In this document: one piece after another, positions 42,428-51,263 of the stretch | Position numbering within the stretch: position 1 is the stretch's first letter | How the letters are laid out: each line of letters starts with the position of its first letter | From: M1-B18 sp048264125 | GTDB taxonomy: Bacteria > Bacillota > Clostridia > Peptostreptococcales > Natronincolaceae | Length of the DNA: 64,000 bases | Direction: 5' to 3' | Assembly: GCA_048264125.1 (NCBI GenBank) | Contig: JBLXDM010000004.1 | Span: forward strand, 62,001-126,000 | Translations under genes and position numbers: made by a program | The notes under the pieces: model-generated | The model's input: the letters and a program-made list of their open reading frames with translations, nothing else | Told to the model about the DNA's origin: nothing | Databases searched by the model: none

Positions 42428-43372
42428 TTATTGCTTTGCCCTTCTATCCAATAGAACTGCTATAAGAATCACTAAGCCCTTTGCCAGCAGCTGGTAATAT
42501 GAGGATACGTTCATTAGATTCAAGCCATTATTGAGTATGCCTATAATTAGAGCACCTATAACCGTCCCTAAAATTCCCCCGGTACCTCCTGACAGGCTGG
42601 TACCGCCAAGTACAACTGCCGCTATAGCATCCAGCTCATACCCGCTACCCGCCTGGGACTGGGCGGAGGACAGCCTTGCTGTAATGATGATTCCCGCTAA
42701 GGCTGATAATAGACCACTGATGCCATAAACATAGGCCTTTATTTTTTTAGTATTGATGCCTGATAAAGCCGTAGCCTCCTCATTACCACCAAGGGCATAG
42801 ATATAACGGCCGAATCTTGTCTGTCTTAACACGTAATATACAAGACCAAACACCAGCAATGTGATATAAATCGGTATAGGTATTCCCATAAAATACCCGG
42901 TTCCAAAGCCAGCAAATTTTTCAGCTCCAGACTCGTAGCCAATGCTTATGGGCTTCCCATCGGTAAAAACCAAGGTTGCCCCCCTCAGAAGGGTCATTGT
43001 TGCCAGTGTTGCAATAAAGGGCTGAACCTTCCCCTTCGTAATAATATAACCGTTTAGAAGGCCGATTATCGTCCCTAAAAGCATTGACAACAATATTACC
43101 AGCATCCAATTCATACCGCCTGCCACTAGGCTGGCAGCTATTGCTCCCACAATGGCAAGAATTGAACCAACGGATAAGTCGATACCCCCTGTTAAAATTA
43201 CAAAGGTCATTCCTGCTGCGATAATGGCATTAACAGAGGTTTGTCTTAATATATTCAGCAGATTTGATACTGTTAAAAATCTCGGATTAATTACAGCGAT
43301 AATACCGGAAAAAACAATCAATAGTATTATGGATTTATATTTATTTAAGCGATCTATATTATTTCTGTCCAA
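42428..43372 (-). CDS. rbsC: Ribose ABC transporter permease
   Basis: A 314-residue BPD-2 family permease with eight to ten membrane helices. It contains the family motifs GGIDLSVGS (about 62-70) and the EAA-like region with LGGTSLSGG and GxxxGALIIGxLNNGLNLM. It pairs with RbsA and RbsB. The gap to rbsA is one base, indicating translational coupling. Confidence 0.95.
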   Translation of the reverse strand: MDRNNIDRLNKYKSIILLIVFSGIIAVINPRFLTVSNLLNILRQTSVNAIIAAGMTFVILTGGIDLSVGSILAIVGAIAASLVAGGMNWMLVILLSMLLGTIIGLLNGYIITKGKVQPFIATLATMTLLRGATLVFTDGKPISIGYESGAEKFAGFGTGYFMGIPIPIYITLLVFGLVYYVLRQTRFGRYIYALGGNEEATALSGINTKKIKAYVYGISGLLSALAGIIITARLSSAQSQAGSGYELDAIAAVVLGGTSLSGGTGGILGTVIGALIIGILNNGLNLMNVSSYYQLLAKGLVILIAVLLDRRAKQ

Positions 43373-43373
43373 A

Positions 43374-44870
43374 TCATTGCACCCCCATTCCTACTGCATA
43401 ACGCATTATTTTTTCCTGAGTTGCTTCTTCTCTTGATAGCTGACCCTTGATAGCGCCATCGTGCATAACCAAAATTCGGTCGCTCATTCCCAAAATTTCT
43501 GGAATTTCAGAGGAAATCATTATGATACTCATACCCTCACGTCGAAACTCATTAATCAGCTCATAAATTTCCTTTTTAGCTCCAACATCAACCCCACGGG
43601 TTGGTTCGTCCAATATCAGCACCTTTGGCATACTCATCAGACATTTTGCAATGGAAACCTTCTGTTGATTACCACCGCTGAGGTTTTTTACAATTTGATG
43701 CAGATCGGGGGTTTTAATAGACATATTTTCAATATAGTGCTGAACCCTTTCCGATTCCTTGCCCTTATCAATAATTCCCATAATGCCCGTAAAGGCCTTC
43801 AGTGATGAAAGTGTCATATTTTCCTTAACCGATAAGCCTAAAACTAGACCATCGCCCTTTCTGTCCTCCGACACATAGGCAATACCAAATTTAATGGCAT
43901 CCTCAGGAGAGCGTATCTCCAAGGGCTGCTGATCCATACAAATACTGCCCGCCGCCTTTTCGATAGCACCAATGATGGTCTTAGCCAGCTCAGTTCTTCG
44001 CGACCCCATCAGCCCTGATATTCCAAGTATTTCACCCTTATTTACATGGAGGCTTACATTTTTTAAAAATCGATTGGATAAGCCCTTAATTTCTAGAAAT
44101 GGCTTTCCTATGTTACCTTCAAGCCTTGGAAATTGCTCTGTTAGCCTTCTACCCACCATCATCTCTATCAAGCTATCCTCAGTGAGCTTCTCAACAGCAT
44201 CCTCTGAAATAAATTTGCCGTCCCTTAATACCGTCACCTCATCACAGATTTCAAATATTTCCTTTAGCCTATGGGATATATATACGATGCTCCTACCCTC
44301 TGCCCTAAGCTCTCCGATTACCTTGAAGAGCTGCTGAGTTTCCTTGTCGGTTAAGGCATCCGTGGGTTCATCCATAATAATTATTTTTGCATCTAATGAA
44401 AGGGCCTTTGCAATTTCAACCATTTGCTGTTGACCAAGGCTTAGCTCTCCACAGGGCTTTTTCGGGTCTTCCTTTACCCCTAATCGGGCTAGGAGCTTGG
44501 CGGCATCCGCATATAGCTGATTCCAGTCGATTTTTCTGGCAAAGTTTACGGGTTCTCTCCCAAGAAATATGTTTTCTCCGATAGTCAGCTCTGGTAAAAG
44601 GTTTAGCTCCTGATGTATAATGGCAATGCCACTGATCTGGGATTCTCTGGGATTCTTAAATTCAACGGAGCTTCCCATATAATTAATTTCCCCAGAGGTT
44701 TTGTCGTAAACCCCCGTAAGAATCTTCATAAGGGTAGATTTACCCGCACCATTTTCTCCCAGCAGGGCCATCACCTTACCCGCCTGCAATCTAAAGCTAA
44801 CCTGATCTAATGCCTTAACCCCTGGAAATTCCTTAGAGATATTTTTCATTTCTAATATATATTTTGGCAT
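43374..44870 (-). CDS. rbsA: Ribose ABC transporter, double ATPase
   Basis: A 498-residue protein with two ABC domains. The first has GENGAGKST (about 37-45), LSLGQQQ and IIMDEPTDALT. The second has the usual degenerate P-loop (GLMGSRRTELAK), LSGGNQQK and LILDEPTRGVDVG. This asymmetry is normal for sugar importers of the RbsA/MglA class. It is the energy-coupling subunit for ribose uptake. Confidence 0.96.
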   Translation of the reverse strand: MPKYILEMKNISKEFPGVKALDQVSFRLQAGKVMALLGENGAGKSTLMKILTGVYDKTSGEINYMGSSVEFKNPRESQISGIAIIHQELNLLPELTIGENIFLGREPVNFARKIDWNQLYADAAKLLARLGVKEDPKKPCGELSLGQQQMVEIAKALSLDAKIIIMDEPTDALTDKETQQLFKVIGELRAEGRSIVYISHRLKEIFEICDEVTVLRDGKFISEDAVEKLTEDSLIEMMVGRRLTEQFPRLEGNIGKPFLEIKGLSNRFLKNVSLHVNKGEILGISGLMGSRRTELAKTIIGAIEKAAGSICMDQQPLEIRSPEDAIKFGIAYVSEDRKGDGLVLGLSVKENMTLSSLKAFTGIMGIIDKGKESERVQHYIENMSIKTPDLHQIVKNLSGGNQQKVSIAKCLMSMPKVLILDEPTRGVDVGAKKEIYELINEFRREGMSIIMISSEIPEILGMSDRILVMHDGAIKGQLSREEATQEKIMRYAVGMGVQ

Positions 44871-44881
44871 TTTATCACTCC

Positions 44882-45301
44882 CTAAAATACAACGCCTGAT
44901 TTTAAAATAATATTGGCATAGGGGGTTTCCTCCCCGGTCCTAACCGCAGCCTTTGTTTTCGATGTCATGGCTTTAAACTCCTCATGGGCCACTTCAATAA
45001 TTTCTATCGTTATATTTTCTTTTTTCTCTTGATTTTCAAGTATAGCCAGCAGCTTATGATATAGCTGTGGGCTCTTAGCCTTCATCTCTGTGGCAATGAT
45101 AATCTCTTCAACCCTTAGTTCCGCTAAAACCACCTCTAGGGTATCTAAAAATGAAGGAATATTCTTCGTAAGGGCAAGATCAATTCTTTTAACTTCATCT
45201 GGTATTGGTAGCCCAGCATCTCCGATGGTTAGCCCATCGGTATGACCCATTTTACTTATAACATAGCTTAGCTCTGAATTCAGCAGCACTCCCTTTTTCA
45301 T
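44882..45301 (-). CDS. rbsD: D-ribose pyranase
   Basis: A 139-residue RbsD protein that interconverts the pyranose and furanose forms of ribose so that ribokinase can act. The N-terminal MKKGVLLNSELSYVISKMGHTDGL signature carries the catalytic His20 (GHTD), and the C-terminal TGEETPYANIIL segment is also typical. Its ATG overlaps the rbsK stop (ATGA). Confidence 0.96.
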   Translation of the reverse strand: MKKGVLLNSELSYVISKMGHTDGLTIGDAGLPIPDEVKRIDLALTKNIPSFLDTLEVVLAELRVEEIIIATEMKAKSPQLYHKLLAILENQEKKENITIEIIEVAHEEFKAMTSKTKAAVRTGEETPYANIILKSGVVF

Positions 45302-46224
45302 TTTCTTCCCTCCTCAAATTGCTCCACCTGTGCTCTATAGGGTAAAGAGCTTTGAGCCCCCTCCTTAGTTACGGTTAAGGCACCCACTATCATTGCGAAT
45401 TTTATGGTTTCCTCAAGGGATTTACTTTCTGCTAATGCAACAGCTACTGCAGCAGCAAAGCTATCGCCGGCTGCGGTTGTGTCGACGGCCTCCACGGAGT
45501 AGGCACTAAACCACTTCACTTCTTCCCTGGACACATACACAGCTCCCTTTTCCCCCAAGGTTACTAATAGAGCCTTAACTCCCTTTTCTAATAAAACCCC
45601 TGCACCCTTCAGTATAGCTTCCTCTGTATCTGTGGGAACTCCACTCAGAGCCTCAAGCTCAGTTTCGTTTGGAAGCAATAGGTCAACATCCTTTAGAATA
45701 TCCTTATCCAGCGCCACAGCAGGGGCAGGGTTAAGTATAGTGAATTTTCCCAGCTCCTTTGACCTTTTCAGGGCATAGCTTACGGTCTCTAGGGGAATCT
45801 CCAGCTGCATCAGCAGGATATCAGCCGAAGCCAGCTTCTCAGCTTCTATCTCCTGATCTAGAGCTTCCTTTGTTAAATTAAAATTTGCCCCTGGGACAAC
45901 TACAATAGAATTATTGCCTTTTTCATTCACCATTATTAGTGCGGTGCCTGTGGCGCTTCCATTCGCTTTTTGTATGGCATCAACATTTACGCCATCAGTG
46001 CTTAATCCTTGGATCAGCGTGTCGCTGAAGCTATCTTCCCCCACTCGGCCTATCATACTAACATCTCCACCTAATCTGGCTATTGCTACAGCCTGATTGG
46101 CACCCTTACCGCCGGGTATCTGCATAAAATTGCTGCCGAATACGGTTTCCCCTACCTTTGGCATTTCCACCACCCTGGCAACCAGGTCCATATTTAAACT
46201 GCCGATTACAACAATTTTTTTCAT
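45298..46224 (-). CDS. rbsK: Ribokinase
   Basis: A 308-residue PfkB-family kinase that phosphorylates ribose at O-5. It has GSLNMDLV at the N-terminus, the PGGKGANQAVA substrate loop (about 37-47) and the C-terminal signature DTTAAGDSF with the catalytic Asp (near 249). It is the first structural gene after the operator at 46243 and is separated from rbsR by 43 bases. Confidence 0.96.
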   Translation of the reverse strand: MKKIVVIGSLNMDLVARVVEMPKVGETVFGSNFMQIPGGKGANQAVAIARLGGDVSMIGRVGEDSFSDTLIQGLSTDGVNVDAIQKANGSATGTALIMVNEKGNNSIVVVPGANFNLTKEALDQEIEAEKLASADILLMQLEIPLETVSYALKRSKELGKFTILNPAPAVALDKDILKDVDLLLPNETELEALSGVPTDTEEAILKGAGVLLEKGVKALLVTLGEKGAVYVSREEVKWFSAYSVEAVDTTAAGDSFAAAVAVALAESKSLEETIKFAMIVGALTVTKEGAQSSLPYRAQVEQFEEGRK

Positions 46225-46242
46225 ATTACCGCCGCCCTTTCA

Positions 46243-46256
46243 GTTAAACGTTTAAC
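46243..46256. promoter_or_regulatory. RbsR operator ahead of rbsK
   Basis: GTTAAACGTTTAAC is a perfect 14-base palindrome with the central CG typical of LacI/GalR-type operators. It lies between rbsR and rbsK, 19 bases upstream of the rbsK start codon. A near copy lies upstream of rbsR. Confidence 0.75.
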
Positions 46257-46267
46257 TAGTCAAAAAA

Positions 46268-47266
46268 TTAGGTTGATTTTCGAATTACCAGCTTTGTATC
46301 GAAAACAATGTGCTTTTTCAAATTCTTTTCCTTTTCAATCATGCCGATTAACAGCTCTGATGCCTTGTAGCCCATTTCATATTTAGGCTGACTAATGGTT
46401 GACAGCTCCGGCTCCACAAGCTTCGACATATAAATATCGTCGAAGCCCAATACCGCTACATCCTCAGGAATTGATTTGCCGGCATCTTTTAAAGCCCTAA
46501 TCGCCCCTATGGCGATAAGGTCGTTTCCGCAAACCACGGCATCAAATTGAATTTCCTGGCTCAATAGCCATGAGGCCGCACCATAACCCCATTCTCTTTT
46601 AAAGGAGCCCTCTAATAATCTGTCAGAGTTAATTTCCAGACCATGGTCCTGAAGGGCGCTTTTAAAGCCTGCTAATCTGTGCTTTGCAGTTTCATTGGCA
46701 ATATTACCGTTTATAAAAGCAATTTGCTTATATCCCTTTTCAATTAAATATTTTGTTCCCTCATAGGTTCCCTGCTGGTTGTTTACAATAATTCTACCAA
46801 CATCACCCTTAAGGGGTATATCTCTATCTAGTAATACTATAGGAATTGATTGCTTGTGTAGCATATCCAGCCAATAGTTTCTATCGGAGGAGGCGGTGAA
46901 TATAATGCCGTCCACCATTTTTTCACTTAGCATATCTATATATTTTTGTTCCTTTTCTATATTGTCATCCGTATTACAAAAAATGATATTGTAGCCAGCC
47001 TCATTGGCCTTATCCTCAGCCCCCCTAGCTATTTCAGGGAAAAAGGGATTGGCAATGTCCGGTATGACCAGGCCTATGGTTTTAGTTCTCTTTGTGACTA
47101 AGCTTCTAGCCATAGTATTTGGTATATAGCTATATTCCTTAGCTATACTAAGGATCTTTTCCTTAGTTAGGGCACTTATATGCTCATCCTTATTATTTAG
47201 AACCATAGAAACCGTAGCTGTTGAAACTCCTGCCATCCTGGCAATATCCTTAATTGTAATTTTCAT
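46268..47266 (-). CDS. rbsR: LacI-family repressor of the ribose operon
   Basis: A 332-residue LacI/GalR regulator. The N-terminal helix-turn-helix is ITIKDIARMAGVSTATVSMVLN (about 3-24), with the hinge helix near SYIPNTMARSL. A periplasmic-binding-fold effector domain follows (about 58-330). As first gene of the operon it very likely represses rbsRKDACB and is released by ribose or a ribose phosphate. The start was set at the ATG at 47266 because the family begins with MxxTIKDIA. The ribosome-binding site there is only moderate. Confidence 0.93.
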   Translation of the reverse strand: MKITIKDIARMAGVSTATVSMVLNNKDEHISALTKEKILSIAKEYSYIPNTMARSLVTKRTKTIGLVIPDIANPFFPEIARGAEDKANEAGYNIIFCNTDDNIEKEQKYIDMLSEKMVDGIIFTASSDRNYWLDMLHKQSIPIVLLDRDIPLKGDVGRIIVNNQQGTYEGTKYLIEKGYKQIAFINGNIANETAKHRLAGFKSALQDHGLEINSDRLLEGSFKREWGYGAASWLLSQEIQFDAVVCGNDLIAIGAIRALKDAGKSIPEDVAVLGFDDIYMSKLVEPELSTISQPKYEMGYKASELLIGMIEKEKNLKKHIVFDTKLVIRKST

Positions 47267-47288
47267 AAGCCCTCTTAAGCCCCTTTGT

Positions 47289-47322
47289 ATTATATGCAAA
47301 CGTTATTAGTTAAACGTTTATC
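47289..47322 (-). promoter_or_regulatory. rbsR promoter region with operator
   Basis: GTTAAACGTTTATC (47309-47322) matches the operator at 46243 in 13 of 14 positions. A perfect -10 box, TATAAT, follows at 47294-47289, and a second CAAACGTT half-site lies between them. A good -35 box is not obvious. The operator overlaps the place where polymerase would bind, fitting self-repression. Confidence 0.65.
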
Positions 47323-47389
47323 TAGATTTTATCATAGGAAATTCTCTTTTACAAGTAATCTTTTTCCACAAATTAATGAAATACAAAAT

Positions 47390-47416
47390 ACAAAAAAGCA
47401 GCGGGGAGCTGCTTTT
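47390..47416 (-). terminator. Terminator after sigK
   Basis: Stem 47394-47402 / 47408-47416 (AAAAGCAGC, loop of 5, GCTGCTTTT) with T run in the minus-strand RNA, 31 bases after the stop. Confidence 0.85.
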
Positions 47417-47446
47417 GGTAAGAGATGATACCTTATTTCCATACTT

Positions 47447-48163
47447 CTATTCGTCTTTATTTAGAAAGGCCTTATAAAGCTTTTTAACTGCACGCTTTTC
47501 AATCCTTGATACATATGATCTTGATATGCCCAGCATTTTTGCTATTTCCCTCTGGGTCATGCTACCACCGTTACAAATGCCATACCTCAGCTCAATCACG
47601 ATTCTTTCCCGCTTCTTTAAAACACTGGTCATCTTTTTATAGAGCTTCTTAATCTGCATTTTAAGCTCCACCTCATCCAAAATCTTATCTGGCTCCGTTC
47701 CTAGAAGATCAAGCAAAGATATTTCATTGCCCTCCTTATCGATTCCGATTGGTTCCTGCAATGATACCTCCGTCTTTATTTTCTTATTGGAGCGTATCGT
47801 CATTAAGATTTCATTTTCAATACACCTAGCTGCATAGGTTGCCAAGCGTGTTCCCTTACTCCTGTCGAAGGTGGTAATCCCCTTTATCAGCCCGATGGTT
47901 CCGATGGATATCAAATCATCCTGATCACAGCCGATATTGCCGTATTTTTTTACGATATGAGCCACCAGACGAAGATTTCTTTCTACCAGTACATTTCTGG
48001 CCTCCTCATCCCCCTTTTCATATCGCTCCAAATACATTGCCTCCTCCTCTGGAGTCAGCGGCAGCGGAAATGAGTTGCTGGTTGAAACATAGGATACGGC
48101 CAGCATAAAAGGCTTAATTAAAAACGGAAATAAACCCGTCACTAGGGTCCACACATAGATCAT
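47447..48163 (-). CDS. sigK: Sporulation sigma factor SigK (pro-form)
   Basis: A 238-residue sigma-70 factor. A hydrophobic pro-sequence (about 1-24) precedes the SFPLPLTPEEE segment where the mature protein begins in homologues. Region 2 is NLRLVAHIVKKYGNIGCDQDDLISIGTIGLI, and region 4 is TQREIAKMLGISRSYVSRIEKRA. It directs late mother-cell transcription. The gene is continuous, with no skin-type insertion. The start is uncertain: the ATG at 48163 sits very close to GGGGAGG, and a GTG three codons later has better spacing. Confidence 0.93.
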   Translation of the reverse strand: MIYVWTLVTGLFPFLIKPFMLAVSYVSTSNSFPLPLTPEEEAMYLERYEKGDEEARNVLVERNLRLVAHIVKKYGNIGCDQDDLISIGTIGLIKGITTFDRSKGTRLATYAARCIENEILMTIRSNKKIKTEVSLQEPIGIDKEGNEISLLDLLGTEPDKILDEVELKMQIKKLYKKMTSVLKKRERIVIELRYGICNGGSMTQREIAKMLGISRSYVSRIEKRAVKKLYKAFLNKDE

Positions 48164-48270
48164 CTCCTCCCCGAAAAAACCTATAAAATAGGTCACTTTA
48201 AATAATATGTTTCATAATCTATATGTGTGCATGTACGGTTTATTTTGAATTTGTCAGCATTGTACTTTTT

Positions 48271-49953
48271 TTAGTAGCCCAGAGCATTGATCCCCTCTAT
48301 AAGCTGCTTGAATATTGGAACCGCCACCTTACCTCCCGAGCCACCATTTTGTAAAAATACAGTGATTGCGTATTGAGGGTTATCTGCAGGGTAGTAGCCA
48401 GTAAACCAAGCATGTAGAACCGCCTCACCTCTGGCGCTGGCCTGAGCTGTCCCGGTTTTTCCTGCCGTTACCCCAGCCAGCTCCCCCACCTCACTGCCGG
48501 TGCCCTCCTGCATTACCTGCTCCATAAGAAATTGCAGCATTTCCAGCACCTCACCCTGCAGCAGCACCTCCTCAGAGGAGCTATTTATCCTCTCCAGTAC
48601 CTCATAGCCGTCATCCAGTACTGCATCTATTATGTATAGGGGCTTTTTAACGCCGCCGTTGGCTATTATTTGCGTCAGCTGATTAATTTGCAGCGGTGTC
48701 ACCTCTATTACCCCTTGGCCTATGGAAATATTCCCGATTGCTGGCCCCAGCAGCTGATCTCCAGCAGGCAGATTTCCAGCCTCCTCCTCCAGCAGACCGA
48801 TGCCTACCTTTTCTCCCAGCCCTAATCGCCTCGCCATACTTATGATATGCTCTGCGCCTATTCTTTGACCCAGCTGAATGAAGGTGGAATTGCAGGATTC
48901 AGCAAAGGCCTCTCGGAAGCTGATATGCCCGTGTCCTCCAATGCTATAGGAATTGCATTTAATCTGAATATTTCCTACCTCCTCAAGGCCACCACAAAAA
49001 AACGCCTCCTCCAAATCCACCAGACCTGCCTCTAGAGCTGCTGCCGCCACTACTATTTTAAATATCGAGCCCGGTGGAAAGGTGAGCTGTAGGGCTTTAT
49101 TATATAGCTCGTCACCGCTGCTGTTAAGATGTTGGGAAATATTATTAGGATCAAAATTTGGTCTGCTGGCGATAGCTAAAAGCTCTCCTGTGTCAATTTT
49201 TGATATCACGACAGCACCGTCCAGCTTTTCCTTATCCAGGATATCCTCAGCCAATGCTTGGATATGATAATCAACCGTAAGTCTGACATGCCTTTGATCT
49301 GTGCTTTGATCCACCAAAGTATATCCCTCTCCTGGCAGTAGTCTTTTTCTGCCGTCCACCACCGCAGCCAGGCTTCTGGTCTCCTTTCCCCGCAGCAGAT
49401 TGTCCAGTGCTTTTTCTATTCCAAAGAGCCCAGTTTTGTCGGCTTGGCTTATATAGCCTATAACATGGCTTAGCCTTGGCATTTCGTCGTATCTTAGCCT
49501 TTTATTGACCACAAATAGGCCCCGTGCTTGACTTGCGATGTAATCCGCTGCCTTCATCTCCTCCTGCAATGGCAGCTCCACCAAGCTGCTGCCGGTTGTA
49601 AGCCTATTTCTCAGCTCATACTCACTTAGCCCGGTTAAAGTCTTTAAAAGGGCTATGCTTTCATCGTTGATGGCAAATAGATGGGGAAAAATCACCACCA
49701 TCGGCTTTTCTGTTCTGTCCGTCAGAGGAATCAGGTTCCTATCCAATAGCTGACCCCTGCCGCTGTTTAGCGGAATATGCATTTGCCTTTGCTTATTGAC
49801 CTCTGTCGTATATAAATCGTACTTTATAACCTGTATATAAAAAAGCCTTGCCAATAACGCCACCAGTACAAAGGTGGCCAATGCCCCGATGAACCATAAT
49901 CTTTTTATGTTAACATTTCCTACTTCCTGTAGCCTTTTATCCATTCTAGACAT
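48271..49953 (-). CDS. pbpI: Class B penicillin-binding protein, PbpI (PBP4b)-like
   Basis: A 560-residue D,D-transpeptidase. One N-terminal membrane helix (about 20-40) is followed by a dimerisation domain (about 45-215) and the transpeptidase domain with SIFK (active Ser), SCN and KTGTA motifs. No PASTA domain is present. The neighbourhood with trhP and trmR matches that of yrrR/pbpI in Bacillus, a SigE-controlled sporulation PBP; the assignment is by context. The ATG at 49953 was chosen because AGGGGAG is 7 bases upstream; that site is part of the hairpin at 49962-50004. Confidence 0.85.
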   Translation of the reverse strand: MSRMDKRLQEVGNVNIKRLWFIGALATFVLVALLARLFYIQVIKYDLYTTEVNKQRQMHIPLNSGRGQLLDRNLIPLTDRTEKPMVVIFPHLFAINDESIALLKTLTGLSEYELRNRLTTGSSLVELPLQEEMKAADYIASQARGLFVVNKRLRYDEMPRLSHVIGYISQADKTGLFGIEKALDNLLRGKETRSLAAVVDGRKRLLPGEGYTLVDQSTDQRHVRLTVDYHIQALAEDILDKEKLDGAVVISKIDTGELLAIASRPNFDPNNISQHLNSSGDELYNKALQLTFPPGSIFKIVVAAAALEAGLVDLEEAFFCGGLEEVGNIQIKCNSYSIGGHGHISFREAFAESCNSTFIQLGQRIGAEHIISMARRLGLGEKVGIGLLEEEAGNLPAGDQLLGPAIGNISIGQGVIEVTPLQINQLTQIIANGGVKKPLYIIDAVLDDGYEVLERINSSSEEVLLQGEVLEMLQFLMEQVMQEGTGSEVGELAGVTAGKTGTAQASARGEAVLHAWFTGYYPADNPQYAITVFLQNGGSGGKVAVPIFKQLIEGINALGY

Positions 49954-50004
49954 AAAAAAACTCCCCTGTACATTTTTTTGTATTATCTCCAAATGTACAG
50001 GGGA
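49954..50004 (-). terminator. Terminator hairpin that also holds the pbpI ribosome-binding site
   Basis: Perfect 14-base stem 49962-49975 / 49991-50004 with a 15-base loop, followed by G and seven T that run directly into the pbpI ATG. It ends the trmR-trhP transcript. The AGGGGAG of pbpI is the 3' base of the stem, so a transcript that reads through would have a hidden ribosome-binding site. Confidence 0.8.
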
Positions 50005-50033
50005 ATAAACTAGTGCCTTGTCAACTCTAAAAA

Positions 50034-51263
50034 TTAGTCCAGCTTCTCTTTTCTCAATAGATAAAATTCATCCACATAGTCTTCTATTTTCATTTTAACT
50101 GTTTGCTGTGGATGGGGAGCTACTTCAATTGAATTCCCCTCCTCATCCCACATCTCTTCAATCACCATTTTAGTAATCTTCTCCTGTGGCCCCAATATTT
50201 CTATCGCATCCCCTCTAAAGAATCGGTTTCGCTGCTCGATAGTAGCTATTTTTGTCTCGGGGTTATACGACTTAACTGCTCCTATGAAATCATAGGTTCT
50301 TACATATTGAACAACATCATAGATATGATCCTTTGGCCCGGGCTTATCGACATAAAACCCCGTGGTGAAATCCCTATGGCTGGATTTTTTCAGCTCCTCC
50401 ATCCATTCAGGCTTGAAGCTCCATCCCTCAGGGTTCTTCAAATAGCTGTCTATAGCCAGTCTATAGGCTCTAATCACCGTGGCGACATAGAAGGTGGTCT
50501 TCATTCTTCCTTCAATTTTAAGACTGTTAATTCCCGATTCAATTAATTGAGGAATATATTCTATCATGCAGAGGTCCTTAGAATTCATAATATATGTGCC
50601 TCTTTCGTCCTCGTAAACCTGCATGTATTCACCCGGGCGCTTTTCCTCCACGATGTGATAATTCCATCGGCAGGGCTGTGCACATTCTCCTCTGTTGGCA
50701 TCTCTATTGGCCATGTAATTGCTTAAAAGGCATCTGCCTGAATAGGATATGCACATTGCTCCGTGGACAAAGGCCTCCAGCTCCAGCTCCTGTGGAATCC
50801 TGTCCTTTATGTCCTTAATTTCTGCAAAGGACAGCTCTCTGGCCAGTACTACCCTTGCAGCCCCCATATCATGCCAAAACTTTACGGTTCTGAAATTGGT
50901 GTTGTTAGCCTGTGTGCTTACATGTATTTCCATGTCGGGTACAATTTCCTTTACCATTGACATGGTGCCAGGATCCGATACTATAACCGCATCAATCCCT
51001 ATTTCCTGAAGCTTCCTTAGATAATCTGGAAGCTCCTCAAGGTCCTCATTGTGGGGTATGATATTTGCGGTAACAAATACCTTCGCTCCTCTTTTATGGG
51101 CAAATTCAACTCCCTCCGCCATTTCCTCCAGCGTAAAGTTTTTTGCTGCTGCCCTTAGTCCAAATATCTGCCCTCCGATGTAAACGGCATTGGCACCATA
51201 GACAATTGCAAATTTCAACCTTTCCAAGTCCCCTGCGGGAGCTAATAATTCAATATTTTTCAT
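50034..51263 (-). CDS. trhP: U32-family protein TrhP (tRNA uridine-34 hydroxylation)
   Basis: A 409-residue U32 peptidase-family protein. The signature E-A-F-V-H-G-A-M-C-I-S-Y-S-G-R-C-L-L-S (about 164-182) with its cysteines, and QPCRW shortly after, mark the U32 core. A C-terminal beta domain (about 330-405) follows. In Bacillus the homologues YrrN/YrrO (TrhP1/P2) hydroxylate U34 of tRNAs, the step before methylation by TrmR. Here only one such gene is present. It overlaps the end of trmR by four bases. Confidence 0.9.
   Translation of the reverse strand: MKNIELLAPAGDLERLKFAIVYGANAVYIGGQIFGLRAAAKNFTLEEMAEGVEFAHKRGAKVFVTANIIPHNEDLEELPDYLRKLQEIGIDAVIVSDPGTMSMVKEIVPDMEIHVSTQANNTNFRTVKFWHDMGAARVVLARELSFAEIKDIKDRIPQELELEAFVHGAMCISYSGRCLLSNYMANRDANRGECAQPCRWNYHIVEEKRPGEYMQVYEDERGTYIMNSKDLCMIEYIPQLIESGINSLKIEGRMKTTFYVATVIRAYRLAIDSYLKNPEGWSFKPEWMEELKKSSHRDFTTGFYVDKPGPKDHIYDVVQYVRTYDFIGAVKSYNPETKIATIEQRNRFFRGDAIEILGPQEKITKMVIEEMWDEEGNSIEVAPHPQQTVKMKIEDYVDEFYLLRKEKLD

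Noticed and set aside
42921..43109. Alternative minus-strand ORF within rbsC
   Set aside because: It is in another frame of the well-supported permease gene and has no features of its own.
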